A stretch of 49,052 nucleotides of DNA. Source: Mucilaginibacter galii. Its GTDB lineage: Bacteria; Bacteroidota; Bacteroidia; Sphingobacteriales; Sphingobacteriaceae. The notes under the pieces are model-generated. The model saw only the letters and a list, made by a program, of their open reading frames with translations. It made no database searches and was not told where the DNA came from. The translations under genes were made by a program, and so were the position numbers. The stretch spans positions 1-49,052 of the forward strand of contig NZ_BMDO01000017.1 in assembly GCF_014635825.1 (NCBI RefSeq), written 5' to 3'. Below are positions 25,443 to 33,383 of the stretch, one piece after another (within the stretch, counting starts at the first letter, position 1; every line of letters begins with the position of its first letter).

Positions 25443-27446
25443 TTAATAATTGAAGGTCAGGTTGGCGAAGTAGTTCCGGCCCATTTCCGGGAAGCCTTCC
25501 ACCAACTGGTAGTTCCTATCAAATACATTGTTCACGCCGCCCTCTAAGGAAAAGCCTTTCATTAGTTCGATATGTGCTTTAGCATTAGTTAAATAAAAGC
25601 TGCCTGCCTGCGTGCCGTAGCTGGTGCTGAAACGTTTTGAATTGTACTCTTCAGAGGCCAACAGGTAAAGTTTGGCTATAGGACGGTATTCTACCGAAGC
25701 GAAGACCTTATCGCGCGGAACGTCGGTAAAGAAAATGGCAGGGGCGCTTAGGTTATTACGGATAAGGTGTGTGTAATTGGCATCGGCCCTCAGGTTGCTT
25801 AGTAACTGGTAACCCAAACCGGCTTCAAATCCATAATACTCAGCTTTTCCTACGTTTTGTACTTGTGCCAGCCTGGTGCCTGTTACCGCATCGGTGGTTA
25901 CATTGTTTACTGTTTGGATGCTGTTGTTGATCTTGCTGTAAAAGCCTGATGCGGTTACCGACAGTTTTCCGGCTATGTTGCCACGATAGGTAAGGTCGTA
26001 ATTTAGTGCATTTTCTGCTTTCAGGTCCGGGTTCGGAATGGCAGTGCCCAGCCGGTAAGAGTAGCGGTCTTTGATGGTTGCAAAGCGGGTCTTACGCGCT
26101 ACCGAAACGGAGATCACATTACTGGCATTCAGGTCATATTGTAATAGACCCTGCAGGTTCCAGGCAATATTGCTGTTATAAGGCAGATCAGACACTAACT
26201 TGGTAGTACTGTTATATTGCTCTGCGCCGTCACTCGTGCGACTCATCAAACTGATACCGGCATTGGCTTTCAATTTATGGGTAAGCTGGTAAGTGTCTTC
26301 CAGGCCAAAAGTTAAATTATTATCCGCACTGCGACGACTTGGCTCGCCAACATTGTATTCCTTATGCACATCCTTTTTGTAATGCGCGGCAATACTGAAG
26401 TTGTTGTTTTGAACGGAGGTGTTCTCGAAAATTGCACTTGCACCTAAGGTATAATCATTGTACAGGCTCCGGAAAGCGTAGGGCCTGGTAATGTTAGTAT
26501 AAGTAGCATCATCATAACTGTCCAACTCGTTTTTGAAGGTGTTATAATACCAGCGTGTTTTGATGATGTTATGGCTATCCAGCTTGTTGTTACTCAAAAA
26601 GTATAAGCTCTGCGTATCCCAGTTAGGCCATTTCCAGTACCTCGGATTTTTGAACAGTGAATTTTGGGTATCTGTACCAGTGTAAACAGGCGTTCCCTTT
26701 TTACCGCGCTGGTAACTATAACCTACGGCGTATTCCTGATTTTCGGTCGGGGTAAATCCAACTTTTCCGCTTACGCCAACATCATTGCGGTAGCTGTTAT
26801 CACGATGTCGGCCATTTTCAGTGCGGGTAGCCACAAAGTCCTTCGATAGCGGAAACCAGTTTTGCTTTAATTGCGACGCGGATACCTGGTAATAAAATTT
26901 ATCGACCCTGCCGCCAATGTTTGTATTTAACCGGTAGCCGCCGCTTAGCCATCCGGCAACCACGTTGGCCTCAAAATGATTTGCCGGCTTGCGTGTAATG
27001 AGGTTGATTGCGCCGCCTTCTGCATTTGGGCCGTACAATACGGAGGAGTAACCTTTGGCTACTTGTATTTGTGCCAGGTTAAAAGTAGTGTACCGAGCCA
27101 GATCCACATAGCCGTCATAAGGAACATACAACGGCATGCCGTCCAGGTAAATCGGAACTTGGCGTAAATCGAAGCCGCGCACATTTACGGCCGATTCGTT
27201 ACGCGGGCCAACTGCTGAAAGTGTAATGCCGGATAATAAATTCAAGGCATGGGATACGTCCAACCGGTTAAATTTGCTGATTGTCGAGCCATTAAGTTTG
27301 TCGGCACGCAGGGTGTCGTGGTAACCTTTAATCACCACCTCGCCCAAGTGAAAGGTCCGGTTACTGGTGTCTCTTGTTTGTGCTTTAATCCCCACACTTG
27401 CGATCAAGCCGATCGATAAAGCAAGTAAAGTTTTGTTCATATGCAT
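25443..27446 (-). CDS. TonB-dependent outer-membrane receptor (ModE-linked)
   Basis: A 667-aa receptor with a signal peptide ending near SVGIKAQ. A TonB-box-like segment (EVVIKGYHD) precedes the plug domain (about 45-150; VNVRGFDLRQVPIYLDGMP, VLYGPNAEGGAINLITRKP). A 22-stranded barrel ends in the aromatic NLTFNY. There is no SusC-type carboxypeptidase domain. Two starts are possible, ATG at 27446 or 27440. A ModE-box-like palindrome ends 4 bases before the first, and a ModE-like regulator gene lies upstream. I infer uptake of molybdate, tungstate or a molybdenum-containing compound; cobalamin- or siderophore-like ligands cannot be excluded. Confidence 0.9.
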   Translation of the reverse strand: MHMNKTLLALSIGLIASVGIKAQTRDTSNRTFHLGEVVIKGYHDTLRADKLNGSTISKFNRLDVSHALNLLSGITLSAVGPRNESAVNVRGFDLRQVPIYLDGMPLYVPYDGYVDLARYTTFNLAQIQVAKGYSSVLYGPNAEGGAINLITRKPANHFEANVVAGWLSGGYRLNTNIGGRVDKFYYQVSASQLKQNWFPLSKDFVATRTENGRHRDNSYRNDVGVSGKVGFTPTENQEYAVGYSYQRGKKGTPVYTGTDTQNSLFKNPRYWKWPNWDTQSLYFLSNNKLDSHNIIKTRWYYNTFKNELDSYDDATYTNITRPYAFRSLYNDYTLGASAIFENTSVQNNNFSIAAHYKKDVHKEYNVGEPSRRSADNNLTFGLEDTYQLTHKLKANAGISLMSRTSDGAEQYNSTTKLVSDLPYNSNIAWNLQGLLQYDLNASNVISVSVARKTRFATIKDRYSYRLGTAIPNPDLKAENALNYDLTYRGNIAGKLSVTASGFYSKINNSIQTVNNVTTDAVTGTRLAQVQNVGKAEYYGFEAGLGYQLLSNLRADANYTHLIRNNLSAPAIFFTDVPRDKVFASVEYRPIAKLYLLASEEYNSKRFSTSYGTQAGSFYLTNAKAHIELMKGFSLEGGVNNVFDRNYQLVEGFPEMGRNYFANLTFNY

Positions 27447-27450
27447 TTGT

Positions 27451-27476
27451 TCGTTATTCCTTATGGTGTATAACGA
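27451..27476 (-). promoter_or_regulatory. ModE-box-like palindrome before the TonB receptor gene
   Basis: A perfect inverted repeat, TCGTTAT - 12 bases - ATAACGA, 26 bp in all. The E. coli ModE operator is also 26 bp long, with arms beginning CGTTAT and ending ATAACG. Here the CGTTAT/ATAACG arms are one base closer to the centre on each side. It ends 4 bases before the receptor start. A weak -7 box (TACCTTCG, minus strand, 27479-27486) would place the transcript start inside it, as expected for a repressor site. Confidence 0.6.
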
Positions 27477-27511
27477 AACGAAGGTAATTGTTATAATTAA
27501 GATGGAAGAGA

Positions 27512-27856
27512 TTAAAATTCAGTCTGCGAGTTTTTATTTCTTAAGAACTGCTGAAACTCGGCATGAAACGCTTTAAACAGCGCAATCACTTCAAGTCCTT
27601 TTGGAGTAATTGCCGCTTTACCGCCACCTTTTCCGCCGCGTGAGGAGACAATTACCGGTTCTCCCAGATGTGTATTCATATGATCAATAAATTGCCATGC
27701 CTGCCGGTAAGACATTTTCATTTGCAAAGCAGCTTGCCTGATCGAGCCGGATTCCTGGATCCGCTCCAGCAGTTCCACACGCCCAGGGCCAATAACCCGT
27801 TCACCTTTGACTTCTAAGTATAGCTTACCTGTAAATTCAGTCTTTAGTTCTGTCAT
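27512..27856 (-). CDS. ModE-type winged-helix regulator without molybdate-binding domains
   Basis: A 114-aa protein matching the N-terminal DNA-binding half of ModE (LLERIQESGSIRQAALQMK, MSYRQAWQFIDHMN, GGKGGGKAAITPKG). The TOBE/Mop domains that bind molybdate in E. coli ModE (262 aa) are absent, so how it senses its ligand is open. It heads a three-gene run on the minus strand, 65 bases before the receptor. The family normally represses molybdate uptake when the cell has enough. Confidence 0.88.
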   Translation of the reverse strand: MTELKTEFTGKLYLEVKGERVIGPGRVELLERIQESGSIRQAALQMKMSYRQAWQFIDHMNTHLGEPVIVSSRGGKGGGKAAITPKGLEVIALFKAFHAEFQQFLRNKNSQTEF

Positions 27857-27867
27857 TATCCTACAAT

Positions 27868-27885
27868 TATAACTATTGTGTTATA
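27868..27885 (-). promoter_or_regulatory. Inverted repeat before the ModE-like gene
   Basis: TATAAC - 6 bases - GTTATA, 12 bases before the start codon at 27856. Its arms are the reverse order of the ModE-box arms (TATAAC out, GTTATA in). It could serve autoregulation; this is a weaker case than the palindrome at 27451. Confidence 0.35.
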
Positions 27886-28046
27886 TACAGGAGACTGATT
27901 TTTCTACTATTACTTAGAGATTAGTCATCAATTAGAATAGACGACAGCAAAATCTTCAGAAAGGCTCCACTTGGTGGCCAAATAGTTAGGTTATTTACTT
28001 ATGGAACGCTTGAGTGAGATGTTGGGCACAAAACAATCCTTTATTC

Positions 28047-28069
28047 TTATTTAGTTTAATTCTAAATAA
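28047..28069 (+). promoter_or_regulatory. Fur-like operator before the siderophore receptor gene
   Basis: A perfect inverted repeat TTATTTAG - 7 bases - CTAAATAA. AT-rich repeats of this size before siderophore receptor genes are typical Fur sites. It overlaps the promoter's -33 region, so binding should block transcription when iron is plentiful. Confidence 0.5.
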
Positions 28070-28072
28070 TTA

Positions 28073-28080
28073 TATCTTTG
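28073..28080 (+). promoter_or_regulatory. Promoter -7 box of the siderophore receptor gene
   Basis: TATCTTTG is an exact match to TAnnTTTG. It predicts a start near 28087, 13 bases before the ATG at 28100, and lies 3 bases after the Fur-like repeat. Confidence 0.65.
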
Positions 28081-28099
28081 CGCCTTTAAACGTATTAGC

Positions 28100-30427
28100 A
28101 TGAAGAAAACTCTATCCAATTTATCATTTAGCATGATCCTTACAGCGCTTACGCTGTTTACAGTTCAAGCACTGGCACAAAATACTGCTTCTGTAAGCGG
28201 AACTATTAAAACTGCCGACGGTCAACTGTTAGAAGGTGTTACCGTATCTGTTACTGGTTTAAAGTTAGTTACCTCAACAAATGACCGCGGAGAATATCGC
28301 TTTAACCGTGTTCAGGCAGGCACACAAATCATCACCACTAAGTATTTAAGCCTGGAGAGCCAGAACAAAGAAGTGACTTTGACGGCAGGACAACATACTC
28401 GCTTGGATTTTGTAATGATGGAAACATCAAAGCAATTAGAAGCGGTGAGTATTTCATCGGGCAGAGTAAAAACTTTAGCCGATAAGAAAAGCGATTACGT
28501 AGCACGCATGCCTTTGAAAAACCTGGAAAATCCGCAAGTTTATACCGTAATAAGCAAAGAGCTCTTAAAGCAGCAGATTTCCATTGATATCGTAAATGCC
28601 GTTCAGAATACACCCGGTGCGGTAGCCTATACTTTCCCTGCGGGTGGCGTTGGTATCGCTTTCAGAGGCTTTATAAGTGGTGTTAATGCCAGAAATGGTA
28701 TGGAAACATCAGCCAGCCGTTCATCACTCGATATTTCAAATGTGGAACGGATAGAAGTGTTAAAAGGCCCTTCAGGAACGTTGTTTGGTTCTGCGGTTTC
28801 CTCGTTTGGCGGTGTGGTGAACTTAGTGACCAAAAAACCTTTCGATACCACCAGCGTAGAAGTTTCTTATACAGCAGGCAGCTATAATCTGAACCGGCTT
28901 ACTGCTGATGTGAATACGCCGCTTGATAAAGACAAAACAGTTTTGTTCAGAGTTAACCTCGCTTCAAATAGAGAAGCCAGCTTTTTAAACTATGGCTTTA
29001 ACAATACTTATACTATCGCTCCAAGCCTGATTTATAAGTCTTCAGATAAACTAACTTTTCATTTTGATGCGGAGTTTTTTAATGCCAAAAATACCCGTCG
29101 TACTTATAACACCTATACAGCAGCTTCCGGGTTAAGAACACCGGCGGAGCTTCAACTGGACTATACCACATCCATGTTCCACGATGACAACAATGGTAAA
29201 ACGTCTGCTTCCAAATTCTTCGCACAGGCAGAATATATAATCTCGGGCAACTGGAAATCAACTACCTTGTTTTCATTTGTGGGTGAAGATGTGGATTACA
29301 GTTATCAATCCTATGCCAATTGGCTTTCGCCAACCCGGGCGGTTAGGCAGGTTGGCATGTGGGGGCCAATATCCAATAACTTTATCAACCTGCAGCAAAA
29401 CTTTAATGGCAAGTTTTCAACGGGCGGCATCAAACATAATTTTTTAGGCGGAATAAATTACAGGTACTACGATGGTAGCCGCAGGGCGGGTGGAAATGTG
29501 GTTACACTTGATACCATCAACGTAACTTCAAACTTTGCACCTATCAGAAGGAAAGCGGTTGACGCCATAATGCCGCTATACACTACAGCTATTGCAGACC
29601 AGCAAACGCTGAGCGCCTATGCCTCTGACGTAATTAACGTAACCGATAGACTATCGGCCATGTTAAGCTTACGTGTAGACAGATTTGAACGAAAAAAAGT
29701 GGGTAATACAGCGGGCTATAAGCAAACGGCCCTTTCACCTAAATTAGGCTTGGTATATCAGGTAGTTAAAGATCAGGTTTCCCTTTTTGGAAATTATATG
29801 AACGGCTTTCAAAATCTTGCCCCGGTAACACAACCAGATGGTAGTGTACTTGTGCTTGACCCTGTATATGCCGTTCAGTATGAAGGTGGGGTAAAAGCCG
29901 AACTTTTAAATAGGAAATTAAGCATTACCGCGAGTTATTATAATATTGATATCGACAATGCTACTCGCACGGAGGCAAATTTCACGGTGCAGGACGGTAA
30001 GCAAAGAAGTAAAGGTATTGATTTTGAAGTGACCGGAAATCCGGTTGCTGGTTTAAGTATTGTTGCGGGCTATGCCTATAATGATAACCGTATTGTAAAA
30101 TCATCTAACGCCGCTATCGAAGGTAATAAAGCCACCACTTCTCCGGAGAATGTTGCTAATTTTTGGGCCACTTATACCTTGCAAAACAGGCTGAAAGGTT
30201 TGGGATTTGGTTTTGGGGCTAATTACGCCGATAAAAACTTTTTTACGGCTGATAATACTTTCTACATGCCTTCTTACACGGTTTACAGTGGTACCGTGTT
30301 TTACGATCAAAGCAAGTGGAGGCTGGGTGTCAAACTTAATAATATTTCCAGTAAGAAGTATTGGGACATTGGCGGTAACTCACAGGCGCCAAGAAACGTA
30401 ATGGCAAGTTTATCATTCAGATTTTAA
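28100..30427 (+). CDS. TonB-dependent siderophore receptor
   Basis: A 775-aa receptor with a signal peptide ending at VQALAQ. A carboxypeptidase-regulatory-like domain (about 30-112), a plug (about 130-245; TPGAVAYTFPAGGVGIAFRG, VEVLKGPSGTLFG-like) and a barrel ending in MASLSFRF follow. The plug pattern and the Fur-like site point to a ferric siderophore receptor of the FhuE/FoxA type. The PepSY-TM gene downstream fits release of iron by reduction. The siderophore itself cannot be named from sequence. Confidence 0.92.
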   Translation: MKKTLSNLSFSMILTALTLFTVQALAQNTASVSGTIKTADGQLLEGVTVSVTGLKLVTSTNDRGEYRFNRVQAGTQIITTKYLSLESQNKEVTLTAGQHTRLDFVMMETSKQLEAVSISSGRVKTLADKKSDYVARMPLKNLENPQVYTVISKELLKQQISIDIVNAVQNTPGAVAYTFPAGGVGIAFRGFISGVNARNGMETSASRSSLDISNVERIEVLKGPSGTLFGSAVSSFGGVVNLVTKKPFDTTSVEVSYTAGSYNLNRLTADVNTPLDKDKTVLFRVNLASNREASFLNYGFNNTYTIAPSLIYKSSDKLTFHFDAEFFNAKNTRRTYNTYTAASGLRTPAELQLDYTTSMFHDDNNGKTSASKFFAQAEYIISGNWKSTTLFSFVGEDVDYSYQSYANWLSPTRAVRQVGMWGPISNNFINLQQNFNGKFSTGGIKHNFLGGINYRYYDGSRRAGGNVVTLDTINVTSNFAPIRRKAVDAIMPLYTTAIADQQTLSAYASDVINVTDRLSAMLSLRVDRFERKKVGNTAGYKQTALSPKLGLVYQVVKDQVSLFGNYMNGFQNLAPVTQPDGSVLVLDPVYAVQYEGGVKAELLNRKLSITASYYNIDIDNATRTEANFTVQDGKQRSKGIDFEVTGNPVAGLSIVAGYAYNDNRIVKSSNAAIEGNKATTSPENVANFWATYTLQNRLKGLGFGFGANYADKNFFTADNTFYMPSYTVYSGTVFYDQSKWRLGVKLNNISSKKYWDIGGNSQAPRNVMASLSFRF

Positions 30428-30431
30428 TTAT

Positions 30432-30456
30432 AGGGGAGGGATTACCTCCCCTTTTA
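30432..30456 (+). terminator. Hairpin between the receptor and PepSY genes
   Basis: AGGGGAGG (30432-30439) pairs with CCTCCCCT (30445-30452), 5-base loop, then TTTT. It sits in the 37-base gap, so it probably lets only part of the receptor transcript reach the PepSY gene. Confidence 0.7.
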
Positions 30457-30464
30457 CTGTTATT

Positions 30465-31679
30465 ATGCTTACTGCAATTAAAAAAAGAAGCTCAAAAGCA
30501 AAAAAATCCAACTTTCGTAAAGTGTCCGAGTGGCTGCACCTATGGCTGGGTTTAACATCAGGCATTATTGTATTCATAGTATGCTTTACCGGTGGTTTAT
30601 GGGTGTGGCGCTACGAAGTTTGGCGATATACCGAAAAGCATTGGTTTGTTAAGGCACAGCATAAGCCATACCTGCCTCCATCGCAATTGGTAGCGCGATC
30701 AAGAGCGTATTTTAAAACACAGCATATTACAAACGATACTTTAACCAGTCTAAAATATTGGAAACCGGGTCGGTCTGTAACCCTGAATTTTGACTTGCCA
30801 AAGCATCAGCAAGCGGAAATATATTTAAATCCATATACGGGTGAAGTTCTAAAAGATCAACGCGAACAAAGTGCGGCCGATGAATTTTTCTTGTTCGTAA
30901 GGGCGGGGCATAGGTTTTTATGGCTGCCAAAAAAAATTGGAAGTCCGGTGGTTGGTTCGGCCTGTATTATATTTGTGATTACTATGATAACCGGTTTAAT
31001 ATGGTGGTATCCAACAAAGTGGACCAAGAAAGCCGTAAAAGACTCGTTTACGGTGAAATGGCGGGCAAAATGGAAAAGACTTAATATTGATATTCACAAT
31101 GTTATTGGTTTTTACGCCGTGCTGTTTGTGTTGGCGTTGACGTTGTCTGGCATATTTTTCTCGTTCGAATGGTTTAAAAAAGGCGCTTATCAAGTACTGA
31201 CGTGGAAAACCTTATCAGAAAAACAGATTGATTCAGTATCTGACAATACAGTGAGCCAAGGCAGGTTCGCGCATCCGGAAGACGTGGTTTGGAATAAATT
31301 GATGATGAAGTATGACGGTGCGTTTGGCAGTATATCCATTAATATACCTCAAAAATCATCGTTTGCTTACGAAACCACTGTATATTTTGGCGACGGTACT
31401 TTGCTGTACAATAGAGCTGTAAATTACTTTGACCAAAATACAATGCAAGTACTGCCCCCTGTTATGCAACATCAACAACCCTATGAGAAATTATCAGCGG
31501 GCGAAAAATTATTCCGTATGAATTTTGATATACATACCGGGCAGATATTGGGGCTGCCCACCAAGATCATGGCATTTTTTGCGTGTATAATAGGCGCGAG
31601 CATGCCCATAACCGGGTTTATTATTTGGTATAACCGTAAATGGGGGCGTAGCAAAAGAAAGATGAGGGAGACTAACTAA
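30465..31679 (+). CDS. PepSY-associated membrane protein, probable ferric-siderophore reductase
   Basis: 404 aa with the PepSY_TM layout: a first membrane helix (about 27-50; LTSGIIVFIVCFTGGLWVW), PepSY-type periplasmic segments, helices at about 160-180, 205-230 and 370-390, and conserved His residues next to the helices (EWLHLWLG, DIHNVIGFY, DIHTGQILG) that could bind haem. Such proteins often follow TonB siderophore receptors and are thought to reduce the imported ferric complex. It lies 37 bases after the receptor gene, behind a hairpin. Confidence 0.88.
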   Translation: MLTAIKKRSSKAKKSNFRKVSEWLHLWLGLTSGIIVFIVCFTGGLWVWRYEVWRYTEKHWFVKAQHKPYLPPSQLVARSRAYFKTQHITNDTLTSLKYWKPGRSVTLNFDLPKHQQAEIYLNPYTGEVLKDQREQSAADEFFLFVRAGHRFLWLPKKIGSPVVGSACIIFVITMITGLIWWYPTKWTKKAVKDSFTVKWRAKWKRLNIDIHNVIGFYAVLFVLALTLSGIFFSFEWFKKGAYQVLTWKTLSEKQIDSVSDNTVSQGRFAHPEDVVWNKLMMKYDGAFGSISINIPQKSSFAYETTVYFGDGTLLYNRAVNYFDQNTMQVLPPVMQHQQPYEKLSAGEKLFRMNFDIHTGQILGLPTKIMAFFACIIGASMPITGFIIWYNRKWGRSKRKMRETN

Positions 31680-32004
31680 GCTTTGAATTGTGATAAGTAT
31701 TCATTATAGTCACTGCTTATATCTTTTGATGCTTTCAAAATTTATTATCAATAGATCTTCCTGACAGGAGTTAGGCCGCTTGCGACATTGCGTTCTTCTT
31801 GTTTAGGAATTGATTTTATTGAGCATTACTCTATAAGATTGGTGAACTCTTAAAAATGTAACGTTTAGCAAAATGCCTCCAGTGGAGGAGATAGGCCATT
31901 TAGTGATAACTTGTTTTTAGATGTGAGTAATTCTTTACACCCTTAATGTATTTCATCGCAACATCTTCAAATAGCCGCCTTCTTTATGAAATTACGAATA
32001 ATTT
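31680..32004. other. About 325-base region without a gene
   Basis: No credible ORF, strong hairpin or repeat. It is AT-rich and marks the change to accessory DNA. Confidence 0.4.
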
Positions 32005-32220
32005 TTATTTATCAATGAAGAATCCCATCAATGAATCCACGGCGTCTTGGTCCAATTCGGTAGTCACAGTATTTGTATCATTCCCAAAAATATCTGTGAA
32101 GCCTTTTACCGATAGAATTTGTTTGCCTTGCCCATCTGTTACAACCTTTGTAACATTCCCTAATATGTCTTTTGATTCCTTGTAGGTAAATTTAGGTTGG
32201 CCATGTTCATCCGTTACCAA
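32005..32220 (-). pseudogene. ORF fragment with an internal repeat, 71 codons
   Basis: The frame has no ATG at its head (TTG at 32220; a stop lies four codons further upstream). It has two similar blocks, ESKDILGNVTKVV and GFTDIFGNDTNTV, each preceded by a TD-G-like turn (TDEHGQ / TDGQGKQ). The pattern looks like the end of a repeat-containing protein that lost its start. It could also be a small real gene. Confidence 0.35.
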
Positions 32221-32232
32221 AGTTTCTCCTCA

Positions 32233-32280
32233 GAATTTGCGAACAGATTAACCGGGTTAAATAAAAGTGACTATCATCAA
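32233..32280. repeat. Dispersed repeat, copy 2
   Basis: Partner of the stretch at 24193-24240; the core GAACAGATTAACCGGGTTAA differs by two bases. Similarity fades outside it. Confidence 0.45.
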
Positions 32281-32429
32281 TTTAAGCATTCCTACTATAC
32301 GTACATTTTCAGCAGGGGCGAAATTTGATAGAAGTATTTTTAATCGTACTATTATCATATTAAATTATGCTTTGGCTAATCGCTCGAATACAAGAACCGA
32401 AGATTTAAGCAATAATTATAAATAATATA

Positions 32430-33182
32430 ATGGTAGACTTAAAAGGGGTAGCAAATCATGGTGTTTTATATTTATTCCTTATCTTATTAGGTATAAGTTC
32501 TTGTACATCAGATTTATCAAATGGAAAATTGGATAAGCTGTCATTAATATATGCAAGAATAGAAATCAATCAAAGTCCAACCGACAAACTCGATAATTCA
32601 GTAGCAGTAGCATTACTTGATAACGATGGGAATAGAATTAGCAATGATTCCATCCTGATTTTTGTAAACGGTATTGAAGAAAAGCTGACTCACAAACAAG
32701 GACTTTATTATACCAACGAATCGAGATATGTTTTTTTAAATGTTCCGGTGAAAGAAAAGTATAACGTTGAGATAAAATTAACAGATGGAAAAAAATATTT
32801 TTTAGGTTCGGTTAATGCATTGGCAGAAGAAAAACCCGAAAATATAGAATGTAAGGAAGCAGGAAACTTAAAGGATGATTTTGTAATTAAATGGCACGGC
32901 CTAATTGATATTGACGAACTGTCGGTATTTATTGGCATGACAGAACAAACAGAACCCAATGTGACTTCTGCGACTAAGAAAGATGAGAAAATTATAAAAA
33001 TAAAAAGTAACGGAAGCTTTAAAGTTTCAAAGGCAGAATATAAAGAAGCAAAGGCGAAAATAAGTGGAATTGAGTTTAATTTCAGAACAACAAGAAATGG
33101 GACAGTAAACTCTGAATTGTTAAAAAACAGTCACATAACAATTAAGACACTTATTGAAAAATATGTATCCTTTGATGAGTGA
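32430..33182 (+). CDS. Hypothetical lipoprotein, 250 aa
   Basis: A signal peptide with a lipobox (LGISSC, Cys at about residue 25) predicts a lipoprotein. The rest is Lys- and Glu-rich and may be beta-rich; I recognise no domain. The DNA is clearly more AT-rich than the housekeeping genes around it, which suggests recent arrival. No neighbour gives a clue to its role. Confidence 0.7.
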   Translation: MVDLKGVANHGVLYLFLILLGISSCTSDLSNGKLDKLSLIYARIEINQSPTDKLDNSVAVALLDNDGNRISNDSILIFVNGIEEKLTHKQGLYYTNESRYVFLNVPVKEKYNVEIKLTDGKKYFLGSVNALAEEKPENIECKEAGNLKDDFVIKWHGLIDIDELSVFIGMTEQTEPNVTSATKKDEKIIKIKSNGSFKVSKAEYKEAKAKISGIEFNFRTTRNGTVNSELLKNSHITIKTLIEKYVSFDE

Positions 33183-33335
33183 AACTACAGCTAACATTGG
33201 TTTGCATTGAGACTCGTTTCTTACTTTGCAATTCCTCATTATACCGGGTTTTTTCGATACACAATGAGGAAAAACATATTTGAGGCTATGCTAAGGTGGA
33301 GGTATCGTGAGGGGATTAATACAAACCTATAAATA

Positions 33336-33371
33336 GATCAGGGTTTATAAGGATGACTATAAACCCTGATC
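33336..33371 (-). terminator. Terminator of the ABC-F gene
   Basis: GATCAGGGTTTATA and TATAAACCCTGATC form a perfect 14-bp stem with an 8-base loop, 12 bases beyond the stop of the minus-strand gene. The sequence after the stem on that strand is T-rich (TATTTATA). Confidence 0.7.
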
Positions 33372-33383
33372 TGTTATTATTTA

